A stretch of DNA of 64,000 nt. Origin: RGIG6165 sp045538835. GTDB lineage: Bacteria > Bacillota > Clostridia > Oscillospirales > Feifaniaceae. Positions 35,590 to 43,488 of the stretch are shown here, in pieces. Position numbers and translations under genes: made by a program. Each line of letters begins with the position of its first letter. Position 1 is the stretch's first letter. The notes beneath the pieces are model-generated. The model saw only the letters and a list, made by a program, of their open reading frames with translations. It was not told where the DNA came from and made no database searches. Location of the stretch: assembly GCA_045538835.1 (NCBI GenBank), contig JAZQEF010000011.1, positions 1 to 64,000 on the forward strand, given 5' to 3'.

Positions 35590-36788
35590 TGAACATACTT
35601 GTAACCGGAGCCAAGGGCTTTGTTGGAAAGAACCTCTGTGTCACTCTTAAAAATATCCGTGACGGAAAGGACAGAACCCGTCCCGACCTTGTGATTGGCG
35701 AAATCTTTGAATATGACATTGACACCGACCCTGCGTTGCTTGATGAATACTGCGCAAAAACAGATTTCGTATTTAATTTAGCAGGGGTTAACCGTCCGAA
35801 GACTTCGGACGAATTCATGCAGGGTAATTTCCGATTTGCATTTACACTTCTTAATACACTAAAAAAACACCATAATAACTGTCCTGTCATGATCTCGTCC
35901 TCAATTCAAGCAACCTGCATAGGCCGTTATGATAACGATTACGGAAGAAGCAAAAAAGCGGGAGAAGAACTTGTTTTTGCTTATGCCGAAGAGACAGGGG
36001 CAAAAGTTCTGGTATACCGTTTTCCCAACCTTTTTGGTAAATGGTGCCTGCCTAATTATAATTCCGCAGTTGCAACGTTCTGTCATAATATTGCAAACGA
36101 CCTCCCCATTACCGTTAACGATAGAAATGTGCAACTCGAACTTCTTTACATTGATGACCTTGTGACAGAAATGCTTGACGCATTGGAAGAAAAGGAGCAT
36201 CACTGCACATTTGATGGCATCAATACTGTTTTGTGTGACAATGGAAAATACTGTGCCGCACCGATTACCCACAAGGTAACGCTTGGCGAAATTGCGGACT
36301 TGCTGGATAAGTTTAAAGCGCAGGCGAGCACACTTGTCATCCCTGAAATTCCCGACAACTCCTTTGCGAAAAAACTGTACAGCACCTACCTTTCCTATCT
36401 TCCGAAAGAAAAAATTTCTTTCCCTTTGAAAATGAACGAAGATTCAAGAGGCAGTTTTACGGAACTTCTGAAAACCGAGAAATGCGGACAGTTTTCGGTA
36501 AATATTTCAAAACCGGGTATTACCAAGGGACAGCATTGGCATCACACCAAATGGGAATTCTTTATTGTAGTAAGCGGTCACGGGTTGATACAGGAGCGCA
36601 AAATCGGTACAGATCAAGTCCTGAATTTTGAAGTCAGCGGTGACAAAATTGAAGCCGTGCATATGCTCCCGGGATATACACACAATATCATTAATCTCTC
36701 GGAAACCGAGAATCTGATTACTCTTATGTGGGCAAATGAACAGTTTGACCCAAAACACCCTGATACTTTTGGAGAGGCGGTGGAATAA
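35586..36788 (+). CDS. capF: Bifunctional CapF-type epimerase/reductase for UDP-L-FucNAc synthesis
   Basis: 400 residues. An N-terminal SDR domain (TGAKGFVGKN at 7-16, then YGRSKKAGEE as the YxxxK site) is followed from about residue 270 by a cupin domain (GITKGQHWHHTKWEFFIV with metal-binding histidines). This fusion is characteristic of CapF, whose cupin performs C3 epimerization and whose SDR reduces the 4-keto group with NADPH. Two ATGs stand in tandem at 35586 and 35589; either may be used. Confidence 0.93.
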   Translation: MMNILVTGAKGFVGKNLCVTLKNIRDGKDRTRPDLVIGEIFEYDIDTDPALLDEYCAKTDFVFNLAGVNRPKTSDEFMQGNFRFAFTLLNTLKKHHNNCPVMISSSIQATCIGRYDNDYGRSKKAGEELVFAYAEETGAKVLVYRFPNLFGKWCLPNYNSAVATFCHNIANDLPITVNDRNVQLELLYIDDLVTEMLDALEEKEHHCTFDGINTVLCDNGKYCAAPITHKVTLGEIADLLDKFKAQASTLVIPEIPDNSFAKKLYSTYLSYLPKEKISFPLKMNEDSRGSFTELLKTEKCGQFSVNISKPGITKGQHWHHTKWEFFIVVSGHGLIQERKIGTDQVLNFEVSGDKIEAVHMLPGYTHNIINLSETENLITLMWANEQFDPKHPDTFGEAVE

Positions 36789-36789
36789 T

Positions 36790-37974
36790 ATGGGTATTAA
36801 ATTAGATTATTCCAATATAAATTTTAAAGACAACGGTAAATTAAAACTGCTGATTATTGTAGGTACAAGGCCGGAAATCATTCGTCTTGCCGCAGTCATC
36901 AACAAATGCCGTAAATATTTTGACACAATCCTTGCTCATACAGGTCAGAACTACGATTACAACCTCAACGGAGTTTTTTTTAAGGATCTGAAAATTTCCG
37001 ATCCAGAGGTGTATATGGATGCAGTAGGCGATGATCTCGGTGCAACAATTGGTAATATTATTAACTGTTCCTATAAGTTGATGTGCCAAATTAAGCCGGA
37101 TGCACTTCTTATTCTTGGCGACACCAACTCTTGCCTCTCCGCAATTGCCGCAAAGAGACTTCATATCCCAATTTTTCATATGGAAGCCGGCAACAGATGC
37201 AAAGACGAGTGCTTGCCGGAAGAAACTAACCGTCGTATTGTGGACATTATTTCCGATGTAAACCTTGCCTACAGCGAACGTGCCCGTCACTATTTGCACG
37301 AATGCGGACTTCCCAAGGAGCGTACCTATGTGACAGGTTCTCCTATGGCAGAGGTACTACATCAAAATCTTGCCGATATTCAAGCAAGCAATGTGCTTCA
37401 ACGTCTCGGACTTGAACCGAAAAAATATATTTTACTTTCTGCACATAGGGAAGAAAACATTGATACGGAAAAGAACTTTCTCAGCCTTTTTACAGCAATT
37501 AATAAACTTGCAGAGAAGTATGATATGCCTATCCTCTATTCCTGCCATCCAAGAAGCCGCAATAGACTGGAAAAGAGTGGTTTTGTTCTCGACAAGAGAG
37601 TCATCCAAAATGAACCTCTTGGATTTCACGACTACAACAAGTTGCAGATGAACGCATACGCTGTTGTTTCTGACAGTGGTACTCTGCCCGAAGAATCAAG
37701 TTTCTTCACAAGTATTGGTCATCCTTTCCCTGCGGTCTGCATCAGAACTTCAACGGAACGTCCCGAAGCGCTTGACAAGGCTTGTTTTATCCTTGCGGGA
37801 ATTGACGAGAAAAGTTTACTTCAAGCAGTAACCACTGCGGTTGATATGAACAATAACGCCGATCACGGCATTCCCGTACCAAACTATGTTGAGGAGAATG
37901 TTTCCACAAAAGTTGTAAAAATTGTTCAATCTTATACCGGTGTAGTCAACAAGATGGTTTGGCGAAAACAATAA
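36790..37974 (+). CDS. capG: CapG-type UDP-HexNAc 2-epimerase giving UDP-L-FucNAc
   Basis: 394 residues from the ATG at 36790, one base after capF. Epimerase fold motifs: VGTRPEIIRLAAV, LILGDTNSCLSA, HMEAGNRCKDE, LSAHREENID and SDSGTLPEESSF. In S. aureus and E. coli O26 this enzyme performs the last step, epimerizing C2 of UDP-6-deoxy-L-talNAc. It is clearly distinct from the mnaA-like copy at 22 kb. It is the last gene of the island; no polymerase, flippase or initiating transferase is in the cluster. Confidence 0.92.
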   Translation: MGIKLDYSNINFKDNGKLKLLIIVGTRPEIIRLAAVINKCRKYFDTILAHTGQNYDYNLNGVFFKDLKISDPEVYMDAVGDDLGATIGNIINCSYKLMCQIKPDALLILGDTNSCLSAIAAKRLHIPIFHMEAGNRCKDECLPEETNRRIVDIISDVNLAYSERARHYLHECGLPKERTYVTGSPMAEVLHQNLADIQASNVLQRLGLEPKKYILLSAHREENIDTEKNFLSLFTAINKLAEKYDMPILYSCHPRSRNRLEKSGFVLDKRVIQNEPLGFHDYNKLQMNAYAVVSDSGTLPEESSFFTSIGHPFPAVCIRTSTERPEALDKACFILAGIDEKSLLQAVTTAVDMNNNADHGIPVPNYVEENVSTKVVKIVQSYTGVVNKMVWRKQ

Positions 37975-38009
37975 ATTATATAAGGAATACCTAATTAAGA
38001 AGTGATAAA

Positions 38010-39176
38010 ATGATAATACTTGGAAAAACTAAAGACTATAAAATAATCGACAAAATAAAAACAGACGAGGGACTTGCAAGTCTTATTTCCCTTGCCGAAA
38101 AACATTCGCTTTGCGGTAATCTGTGGCACTGCTATGTTGCATACCTTATTATGACCGACGAGAATCCCTTTTCTGTGGGTTGTGAAAGACGGCAGGTTCC
38201 CGATAATGCTCTCACAAAAACAGTCAGAGCGGATTTTGAGGAACTTTATACCCTTTTCAACCGTTCTATGCTTGATGAGATTTTCGATAATTATGTCCCG
38301 ATGAAAAAACCTGATGAAGATATGCTGTGCATAGGTGAACTTGCATCACAGTTTGCACGCAAACTCGAAAAGGCGGCAGATGCAGACGAATTTTTCGAAA
38401 TATGCACCGATTTTTATAAATCATACGGTGTGGGTGATCTCGGTTTATATCGTGCATTTGTGTTAAATGAAAAGGGAGACCTTGTCCCCGTAACACATTT
38501 CCGCCGTGTCGCTCTTTCAGATCTTTGGGGATACGAAGTTCAAAAAGGTCAGCTTCTGGACAACACAAAGGCTTTTGTCGGGGGCAGCGATGCCAATAAC
38601 GTTCTTCTCTATGGTGACAGCGGTACAGGTAAATCCACTTGCATAAAAGCCATCCTCAACGAATTTTATGAGGACGGTCTGCGTATGATTCAAGTACAGA
38701 AGAGCGAATTTAAATATCTCGGCGATATAATTGATAAGATCAAACTTCGCAACTATTCATTTGTTCTCTATATGGACGATCTGTCCTTTGAGGATTTTGA
38801 AATCGAATATAAATATTTAAAGGCGATAATAGAGGGCGGTCTTGAAGAAAAGCCGAGAAATCTTGTGATATATGCCACTTCAAACAGACGCCACCTTATC
38901 AGGGAGACCTGGAAAGAACGCGGTGATGACGATGTTCACAGAAACGAGTCTATGCAGGAAAAGATATCTCTTTCCGACAGATTCGGCCTACAGATATACT
39001 TTATGAAACCCATGCAGCAGCAGTATTTCGAAATGGTGGAATACCTTGCTAAAAAAGAGGGGCTTGATATAAGCAGAGATGCGCTTGAAGCGGCTGCAAG
39101 AGAATGGGGTATTGCCCACAGCGGCCTCTCAGGCAGGGCTGCCGAACAACTTATCAAACATCTTTCTCAGAAATAA
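38010..39176 (+). CDS. DUF815 AAA-type ATPase
   Basis: 388 residues. A helical N-terminal region of 180 residues is followed by a P-loop ATPase: Walker A YGDSGTGKST, Walker B FVLYMDDLSFE, sensor-1-type YATSNRRHL, then a long C-terminal lid. DUF815 proteins are widespread and uncharacterized; the nucleotide-binding machinery is intact. It is followed by a C_GCAxxG_C_C protein (12-base gap) and a flavin reductase-rubredoxin. The ribosome site is weak. Confidence 0.88.
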   Translation: MIILGKTKDYKIIDKIKTDEGLASLISLAEKHSLCGNLWHCYVAYLIMTDENPFSVGCERRQVPDNALTKTVRADFEELYTLFNRSMLDEIFDNYVPMKKPDEDMLCIGELASQFARKLEKAADADEFFEICTDFYKSYGVGDLGLYRAFVLNEKGDLVPVTHFRRVALSDLWGYEVQKGQLLDNTKAFVGGSDANNVLLYGDSGTGKSTCIKAILNEFYEDGLRMIQVQKSEFKYLGDIIDKIKLRNYSFVLYMDDLSFEDFEIEYKYLKAIIEGGLEEKPRNLVIYATSNRRHLIRETWKERGDDDVHRNESMQEKISLSDRFGLQIYFMKPMQQQYFEMVEYLAKKEGLDISRDALEAAAREWGIAHSGLSGRAAEQLIKHLSQK

Positions 39177-39188
39177 GGAGTATTAAAT

Positions 39189-39581
39189 ATGAACAGAAAA
39201 GAAAAAGCAGCACTTCTTCACGAAAAAGGCGCTAACTGCGCGCAGGCAGTTGCATGCGCATACTGCGACAAGGTGGGCGTAGCCGAAGATGTCGCATTTG
39301 CATCTATGGAAGGTTTCGGTTTCGGAATGGGTAATGCGCTCGCAACCTGCGGTGCGCTTTCGGGTGCAATTTACATAGCATCACTTTCAAACAGTTGCAA
39401 AAATCCCGACAATCCCACTACAAAGGCGTCAACTTACGCCATTGCAGGAAGTCTTACTGACAAATTTTTGAAAAAATGCGGTACACTTGTCTGCGGTGAA
39501 ATAAAACAGAATGGTCTTGTATCCTGTGCTGAATGCATAAATACAGGCTGTGACTTTCTGGCTGAACTTTTAGGAGAATAA
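39189..39581 (+). CDS. C_GCAxxG_C_C family putative redox or metal protein
   Basis: 130 residues. It carries the spaced cysteines of the C_GCAxxG_C_C family: GANCAQAV near 17, ATCGALSGA near 54, then CKNP, KKCGTLVC, CAEC and GCDFL. They are thought to bind metal or take part in redox chemistry; the actual reaction is unknown. AAGGAG ribosome site. It sits directly before a flavin reductase-rubredoxin, which supports an electron-transfer context. Confidence 0.88.
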   Translation: MNRKEKAALLHEKGANCAQAVACAYCDKVGVAEDVAFASMEGFGFGMGNALATCGALSGAIYIASLSNSCKNPDNPTTKASTYAIAGSLTDKFLKKCGTLVCGEIKQNGLVSCAECINTGCDFLAELLGE

Positions 39582-39583
39582 TT

Positions 39584-40192
39584 ATGATGGATACAACGGC
39601 TTTTTACAAACTTTCCTACGGTCTTTTCGTGCTGTCAGCAAAGGACGGTGATAAGGACAATGCCTGCATTGTAAACACCGTCATTCAGATAAGTGACAAT
39701 CCCAAAACGATTGCCGTTGCAATAAATAAAGGCAACTACACCCACGATATGATAAAAAAGACAGGCATTTTCAACGCATCCGTAATTGATGAAAGTGCAC
39801 CGTTTGCCGTTTTTGAAAAATACGGTTTTGTAAGCGGCAGAGATAAGGACAAATTCACCGAAGAAGATTTGAAAAACCGCACACAAAACGGTCTTGTATA
39901 TGTAAAAGATAACGTATGTGCCGTTTTCTCGGCAAAGGTAATTGCCGAGCAGGATTGTTTTACACATACGCTTTTCATTGCAGAAGTTACGGAAAGTACA
40001 GTAATTTCCGACACGGCACCCATGACGTACGCATACTATTTTGCAAACGTCAAACCGAAACCGCAGGCTCAAAAGAAAAAAGGCTGGGTATGCAAAATCT
40101 GCGGTTACGTATATGAAGGCGAAACGCTTCCCGCCGATTTTATCTGCCCACTCTGCAAACACCCCGCAGAAGATTTTGAACCGTTATCATAA
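39584..40192 (+). CDS. Flavin reductase-rubredoxin fusion (high-molecular-weight rubredoxin type)
   Basis: 202 residues. Residues 1-150 form an FMN-binding flavin-reductase-like domain (LSYGLFVLSAKDGDKDNACIVN start). Residues 160-202 form a rubredoxin with two CxxC pairs (VCKICGY and ICPLCKHP). The same fusion in acetogens (Hrb) delivers electrons to flavodiiron oxygen or nitric oxide reductases, so a role in oxidative stress is likely. It starts 2 bases after the C_GCAxxG_C_C gene; a bidirectional terminator follows. Confidence 0.92.
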   Translation: MMDTTAFYKLSYGLFVLSAKDGDKDNACIVNTVIQISDNPKTIAVAINKGNYTHDMIKKTGIFNASVIDESAPFAVFEKYGFVSGRDKDKFTEEDLKNRTQNGLVYVKDNVCAVFSAKVIAEQDCFTHTLFIAEVTESTVISDTAPMTYAYYFANVKPKPQAQKKKGWVCKICGYVYEGETLPADFICPLCKHPAEDFEPLS

Positions 40193-40194
40193 TT

Positions 40195-40223
40195 AAAACC
40201 CGACAGTAAAACTGTCGGGTTTT
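40195..40223. terminator. Bidirectional terminator
   Basis: AAAACCCGACAG (40195-40206), TAAAA loop, CTGTCGGGTTTT (40212-40223). It serves the rubredoxin gene and the convergent gerQ-like gene, whose stop begins 2 bases beyond. Confidence 0.93.
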
Positions 40224-40224
40224 T

Positions 40225-40614
40225 TCATCTTCTTGTTGTTCTTCTGCGGGGTTGCGGGGCAGGTTGCGAAGGCGTCTGCGGACGAGTGCCTGCCTGCTCA
40301 TCACGGTAAAATGTCACAAACTTTACCGAATAAAAATCACACGACTCATATGTGTCCTCAAGCGGATGGTACAGCACAAAAAAGCTTGAGCCTATTTCGT
40401 GCAGAATACCCTCTTTAGTCGTCATATTCTGTGTGCCTATTAAAAATTCACACACAACGTAACTGTCAATATTATCGGCAAGCATTTCCTGAAGTGTTCT
40501 GTCCACATCTATCGGACGCTGTGCCTGACTTCCGTTAAAAAACGTCATGGGTATATAGGTTTCCGTTTCGGGTCTTTCCGTGTTATACATGGGGTAACTC
40601 TGTGTATCGTCCAT
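40225..40614 (-). CDS. gerQ: GerQ-like spore coat protein
   Basis: 129 residues. The core (TLQEMLADNIDSYVVCEF near the middle, then EGILHEIGSSFFVLYHP and YSVKFVTFY) follows the pattern of GerQ, where a short fold ends in a YLDYITF-type segment. The tail is rich in P, Q and R. In B. subtilis GerQ is a coat protein needed for CwlJ to localize and work, and it is encoded directly after cwlJ, as here. Sequence similarity is modest; the call depends partly on context. Confidence 0.72.
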   Translation of the reverse strand: MDDTQSYPMYNTERPETETYIPMTFFNGSQAQRPIDVDRTLQEMLADNIDSYVVCEFLIGTQNMTTKEGILHEIGSSFFVLYHPLEDTYESCDFYSVKFVTFYRDEQAGTRPQTPSQPAPQPRRRTTRR

Positions 40615-40639
40615 AATATTCTCCTATCAAGCAGTAATT

Positions 40640-41080
40640 TCATGTCAATGCATAATCATCTGTAGGGTCATAGAAACAGTGCTCACCTATTCTGTCGGCG
40701 AATGTACCCGAATTATTGGGGAACGTAGGTCTGCACTCGGCAGAATAAGGATTGAAAAACCAAAGCGACTCGCCGACAGTGTTAAGTCTGTTTCCTGCGA
40801 TTGCCCAATCGGCAATATCATAATGTATCTGTTCGGGCCGCATATTATAAATGTTCTGAGGAGTGTATACACCATTTTCATATTCGGAAGCGCAGTCATA
40901 CTGTCCCGGCTGAAATATGATGTTTCTGATGCTTCCGCCCTTTGAAACTCGGCTGTATTCACCCTCTGTGGCACGGACACGGTTCATAATCGTGCCTGCC
41001 ACCGCTTTCATACCTAAATCACCCTCCCCTCCTGCTTCACACTGAATAAGACGGGCGAGTAGTTCTCTCTCATCATACAT
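40640..41080 (-). CDS. cwlJ: CwlJ-like spore cortex-lytic hydrolase
   Basis: 146 residues, close to B. subtilis CwlJ (142). There is no signal peptide, as expected for CwlJ, which is deposited from the mother cell. The SleB/CwlJ catalytic glutamate lies in QCEAGGEGDLG. GTIMNRV and SLWFFNPYSAECRPTFPNNS are family features. It breaks down spore cortex peptidoglycan in germination. It overlaps the upstream amidase by 8 bases and has almost no ribosome site of its own, so translation is probably coupled. Confidence 0.88.
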   Translation of the reverse strand: MYDERELLARLIQCEAGGEGDLGMKAVAGTIMNRVRATEGEYSRVSKGGSIRNIIFQPGQYDCASEYENGVYTPQNIYNMRPEQIHYDIADWAIAGNRLNTVGESLWFFNPYSAECRPTFPNNSGTFADRIGEHCFYDPTDDYALT

Positions 41081-41666
41081 TGTTATACTTATTCTTTAAA
41101 AATGTCACGTTCTCCGCAGTATCCTGCTGATAAGGAATCTCAAGTGTATCAAGTATACCTTTTGCAACGGCACTGCCAATCTGGTATATGTTGCTGATTA
41201 TAAACTGTGCATCTGCCGGATTGTCGTGAAATGCGACTTCTACAAGTGCGGCAGGCGCTCTTGTATACCTCATCTCATAGAGTCCCTGTCCGCCGAAAAG
41301 CGGCGCCGATTCCTTTACGCCAAGTCCTTCGGCAGGTGATATCATTTCAAGTTCCTCATAGAGATTGTCTGCAAGATCCTCTCCCGTACCGCCGAAACGG
41401 TGTGTATAGACCTCCGCCCCCCTTGAGAGCCCGTCACTCGCATTTGAGTGAAGCGCCACATGAAGTCTGGGATTTACCGAATTGCTTTGTTCGACCGCCT
41501 CACGAAGTGACATCGAGGGCGAATTTCTTTCGACAGATACGCCGTGTCTTTCAAGTTCATACTGAACGACATCCGCCACCTGATTCATTCTGTTTTCCTC
41601 GGTACCGTAATTGCCGTACCCGATATTAAATTCCTGTGTTGACGGCGAAAGATAAACGTCTACCAT
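41073..41666 (-). CDS. N-acetylmuramoyl-L-alanine amidase-like protein without signal peptide
   Basis: 197 residues, amidase_3-like fold. Recognizable elements are YLSPSTQEFN at the N-terminus, a TEENRMN glutamate helix, LHVALHSNASDG with a zinc-type histidine, and VEVAFHDN near the end. The DPGHGG motif that normally supplies the first zinc histidine is absent (LSPS instead). It may therefore be a divergent subfamily or partly inactive. With no export signal and cwlJ-gerQ downstream, a mother-cell or spore role is likely. CGGAGG precedes the ATG. Confidence 0.82.
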   Translation of the reverse strand: MVDVYLSPSTQEFNIGYGNYGTEENRMNQVADVVQYELERHGVSVERNSPSMSLREAVEQSNSVNPRLHVALHSNASDGLSRGAEVYTHRFGGTGEDLADNLYEELEMISPAEGLGVKESAPLFGGQGLYEMRYTRAPAALVEVAFHDNPADAQFIISNIYQIGSAVAKGILDTLEIPYQQDTAENVTFLKNKYNNV

Positions 41667-41699
41667 ATGTACCTCCGATATTCAATATATTAAATATTA

Positions 41700-41728
41700 T
41701 TGCAGTAGGAAATAAATTATGATAAAAT
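41700..41728 (+). promoter_or_regulatory. Promoter of the tyrosine-kinase operon
   Basis: TTGCAG (41700-41705), a 17-base spacer and TAAAAT (41723-41728) preceded by TGA (extended -10). It lies in the divergent gap before the adaptor gene. Confidence 0.65.
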
Positions 41729-41768
41729 GTCTATATACTATGGCTATATGCTTTGGAGGGTATTTTTA

Positions 41769-42671
41769 ATGTATAATGATTTTTCATTGGGGCGTCTGAT
41801 CCGCATAGTGTGGCGTCATCTTTCTGCAATTCTCATAATTGCCTTTATAGGCGGTTGTGCAGGTTTTGCGTACCGCACATTTTTTGTGGAAGACAGGTAT
41901 TCTTCATCAGTTAAACTGTATGTTGACACATCTGCTTCAACCATGAATGAATCACAGCAACATACATATGCTACCAATGCAGTAGACTCTTATATTGCAA
42001 TGTTTAATTCAACCCGTTTTTATACATTGGTTTCTGAAGCGACAGACCCTGCAAACGGAGGTTTCGATGTCATGGGCACGGTCACAGATGAAGACGGCAA
42101 CGAAACTTCGATTGTCATTGACCGTATTGCACCTGCACAGCGCAGATATTCCCCCAATATAATATCCTCTCTGGCATCTTACGCAACTGTAAATGAGACA
42201 GAAGTCTTTAGCATCGCTATAACCTCCATTCATGAGGAGGATGCAAAACTGCTTGCAGAAGCATGTGCGAAACTTGCAAACAGTTATATCAGTGATATCA
42301 AGAGCAATGCGAGTGTTTCCATAGTTGACTCAGCGTCAGAACCGGTCCTCGCAAACGCAAACCGTGCGTTGCTTTCCGTTGTATTTGCATTTCTTGCTGC
42401 TGTTATTGCAATAACTATATTTGTTGTAATCGATCTTTCAGACGTCTCTATCAAGACAGAAGAGGATCTTTCATCTTCCTACAACTATCCTGTGCTTGGT
42501 ACAATACCCAACTTTAACATAGAAAATCAGAGTAAGAAGAAGCGTTACGGATACAAGTATAAGTACGGCTACGGTTACGGAAGAGGTTATTCATCTTATA
42601 AATATTACGGTTACGGAAATCACTACGCAGCACCGTATACCAAAGAAACTGCAGAGGAGGGTAAGAAATAA
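41769..42671 (+). CDS. Wzz-type chain-length regulator / tyrosine-kinase adaptor with Tyr-rich tail
   Basis: 300 residues from the ATG at 41769 (GGAGG 9 bases upstream). Two membrane segments (about 21-38 and 203-225) flank an extracytoplasmic helical domain of Wzz/CapA type. The cytoplasmic end after residue 250 is unusual. Starting with KKKRYGYKYKYGYGYG, it carries 13 tyrosines within about 40 residues. Such adaptors activate the partner BY-kinase and set polysaccharide chain length. It overlaps the kinase gene by one base. Confidence 0.9.
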   Translation: MYNDFSLGRLIRIVWRHLSAILIIAFIGGCAGFAYRTFFVEDRYSSSVKLYVDTSASTMNESQQHTYATNAVDSYIAMFNSTRFYTLVSEATDPANGGFDVMGTVTDEDGNETSIVIDRIAPAQRRYSPNIISSLASYATVNETEVFSIAITSIHEEDAKLLAEACAKLANSYISDIKSNASVSIVDSASEPVLANANRALLSVVFAFLAAVIAITIFVVIDLSDVSIKTEEDLSSSYNYPVLGTIPNFNIENQSKKKRYGYKYKYGYGYGRGYSSYKYYGYGNHYAAPYTKETAEEGKK

Positions 42672-43471
42672 TGAAGATCAAAAAGAAATCGGCTGCACCT
42701 AAACTTCAGAGAGAAGATACCCTGCTTGGCAACAAAATGTCCTTTGATACGATAGAGTCATACAAGGCTCTGCGTACCAACCTCGGCTTTGCACTTCACA
42801 AGTCTGAGGGTTGTAAAAAACTAACTGTTACAAGTTCATTTGCGGGCGAAGGCAAGAGTACGACAGCAGTAAATACTGCTATCGGTTTTGCACAGACGGG
42901 TGCAAAGGTCATAATTATCGACTGTGACCTGCGTAAACCCCACACACATACATTCTTTAAATTAAAGAATAAGATAGGGCTTTCAAACTATATTGAGGGC
43001 ACTGCCCATGAAGCAGACATTTTACTCGAAACGACAGAGCCTAATCTCAGCCTTATAACTGCAGGTTCAATACCCCCTAACCCGTCCGAACTCCTGTCCT
43101 CTGACAAATTTACTCAACTTGTTGACAATATTGCATCAAAATACGATTATATCGTATTTGATACGCCCCCCGTAAATGTCGTTTCCGACTCGCTGTCGGT
43201 CGCACCTCACAGTGACGGCGTTGTCATAGTTGTAAGGCAGAATATCACGACACATCCCGAACTCAGTGCCGCTATTGATGCATTTGAATTTGCAGGTGTC
43301 AAGATACTCGGTTTCATCTTCAACAGCGTTGACAACACCTCTGCTTCTGTATACCATTCACGCTACTACAAGCGTTACGGCTACAAGAGAGGCAGCAAAT
43401 ACGGTTACTATTACCGCAGATCATACGGCTACAATAAAGATCACAAAGAAAAGGAATCCTCATCAAAATAA
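42671..43471 (+). CDS. CpsD/CapB-type bacterial tyrosine kinase
   Basis: 266 residues, P-loop BY-kinase. Walker A SFAGEGKSTTAVN near residue 57, Walker A' VIIIDCDLRKPH near 80, Walker B YIVFDTPPVN near 160. The C-terminal tail has 11 tyrosines (SRYYKRYGYK, SKYGYYYRRSYGY), the expected autophosphorylation cluster. It works with the membrane adaptor upstream and the phosphatase downstream to control surface polysaccharide synthesis. The glycan genes themselves are not adjacent, but the FucNAc island lies 4 kb upstream. Confidence 0.94.
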   Translation: MKIKKKSAAPKLQREDTLLGNKMSFDTIESYKALRTNLGFALHKSEGCKKLTVTSSFAGEGKSTTAVNTAIGFAQTGAKVIIIDCDLRKPHTHTFFKLKNKIGLSNYIEGTAHEADILLETTEPNLSLITAGSIPPNPSELLSSDKFTQLVDNIASKYDYIVFDTPPVNVVSDSLSVAPHSDGVVIVVRQNITTHPELSAAIDAFEFAGVKILGFIFNSVDNTSASVYHSRYYKRYGYKRGSKYGYYYRRSYGYNKDHKEKESSSK

Positions 43472-43488
43472 ATTGACGGAGGCATAAA

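Noticed and set aside
42538..42640. Reading the Tyr-rich DNA as a tandem repeat or CRISPR-like array.
   Set aside because: The units are irregular and in frame with a clear protein tail; there are no spacers or direct repeats of CRISPR type.
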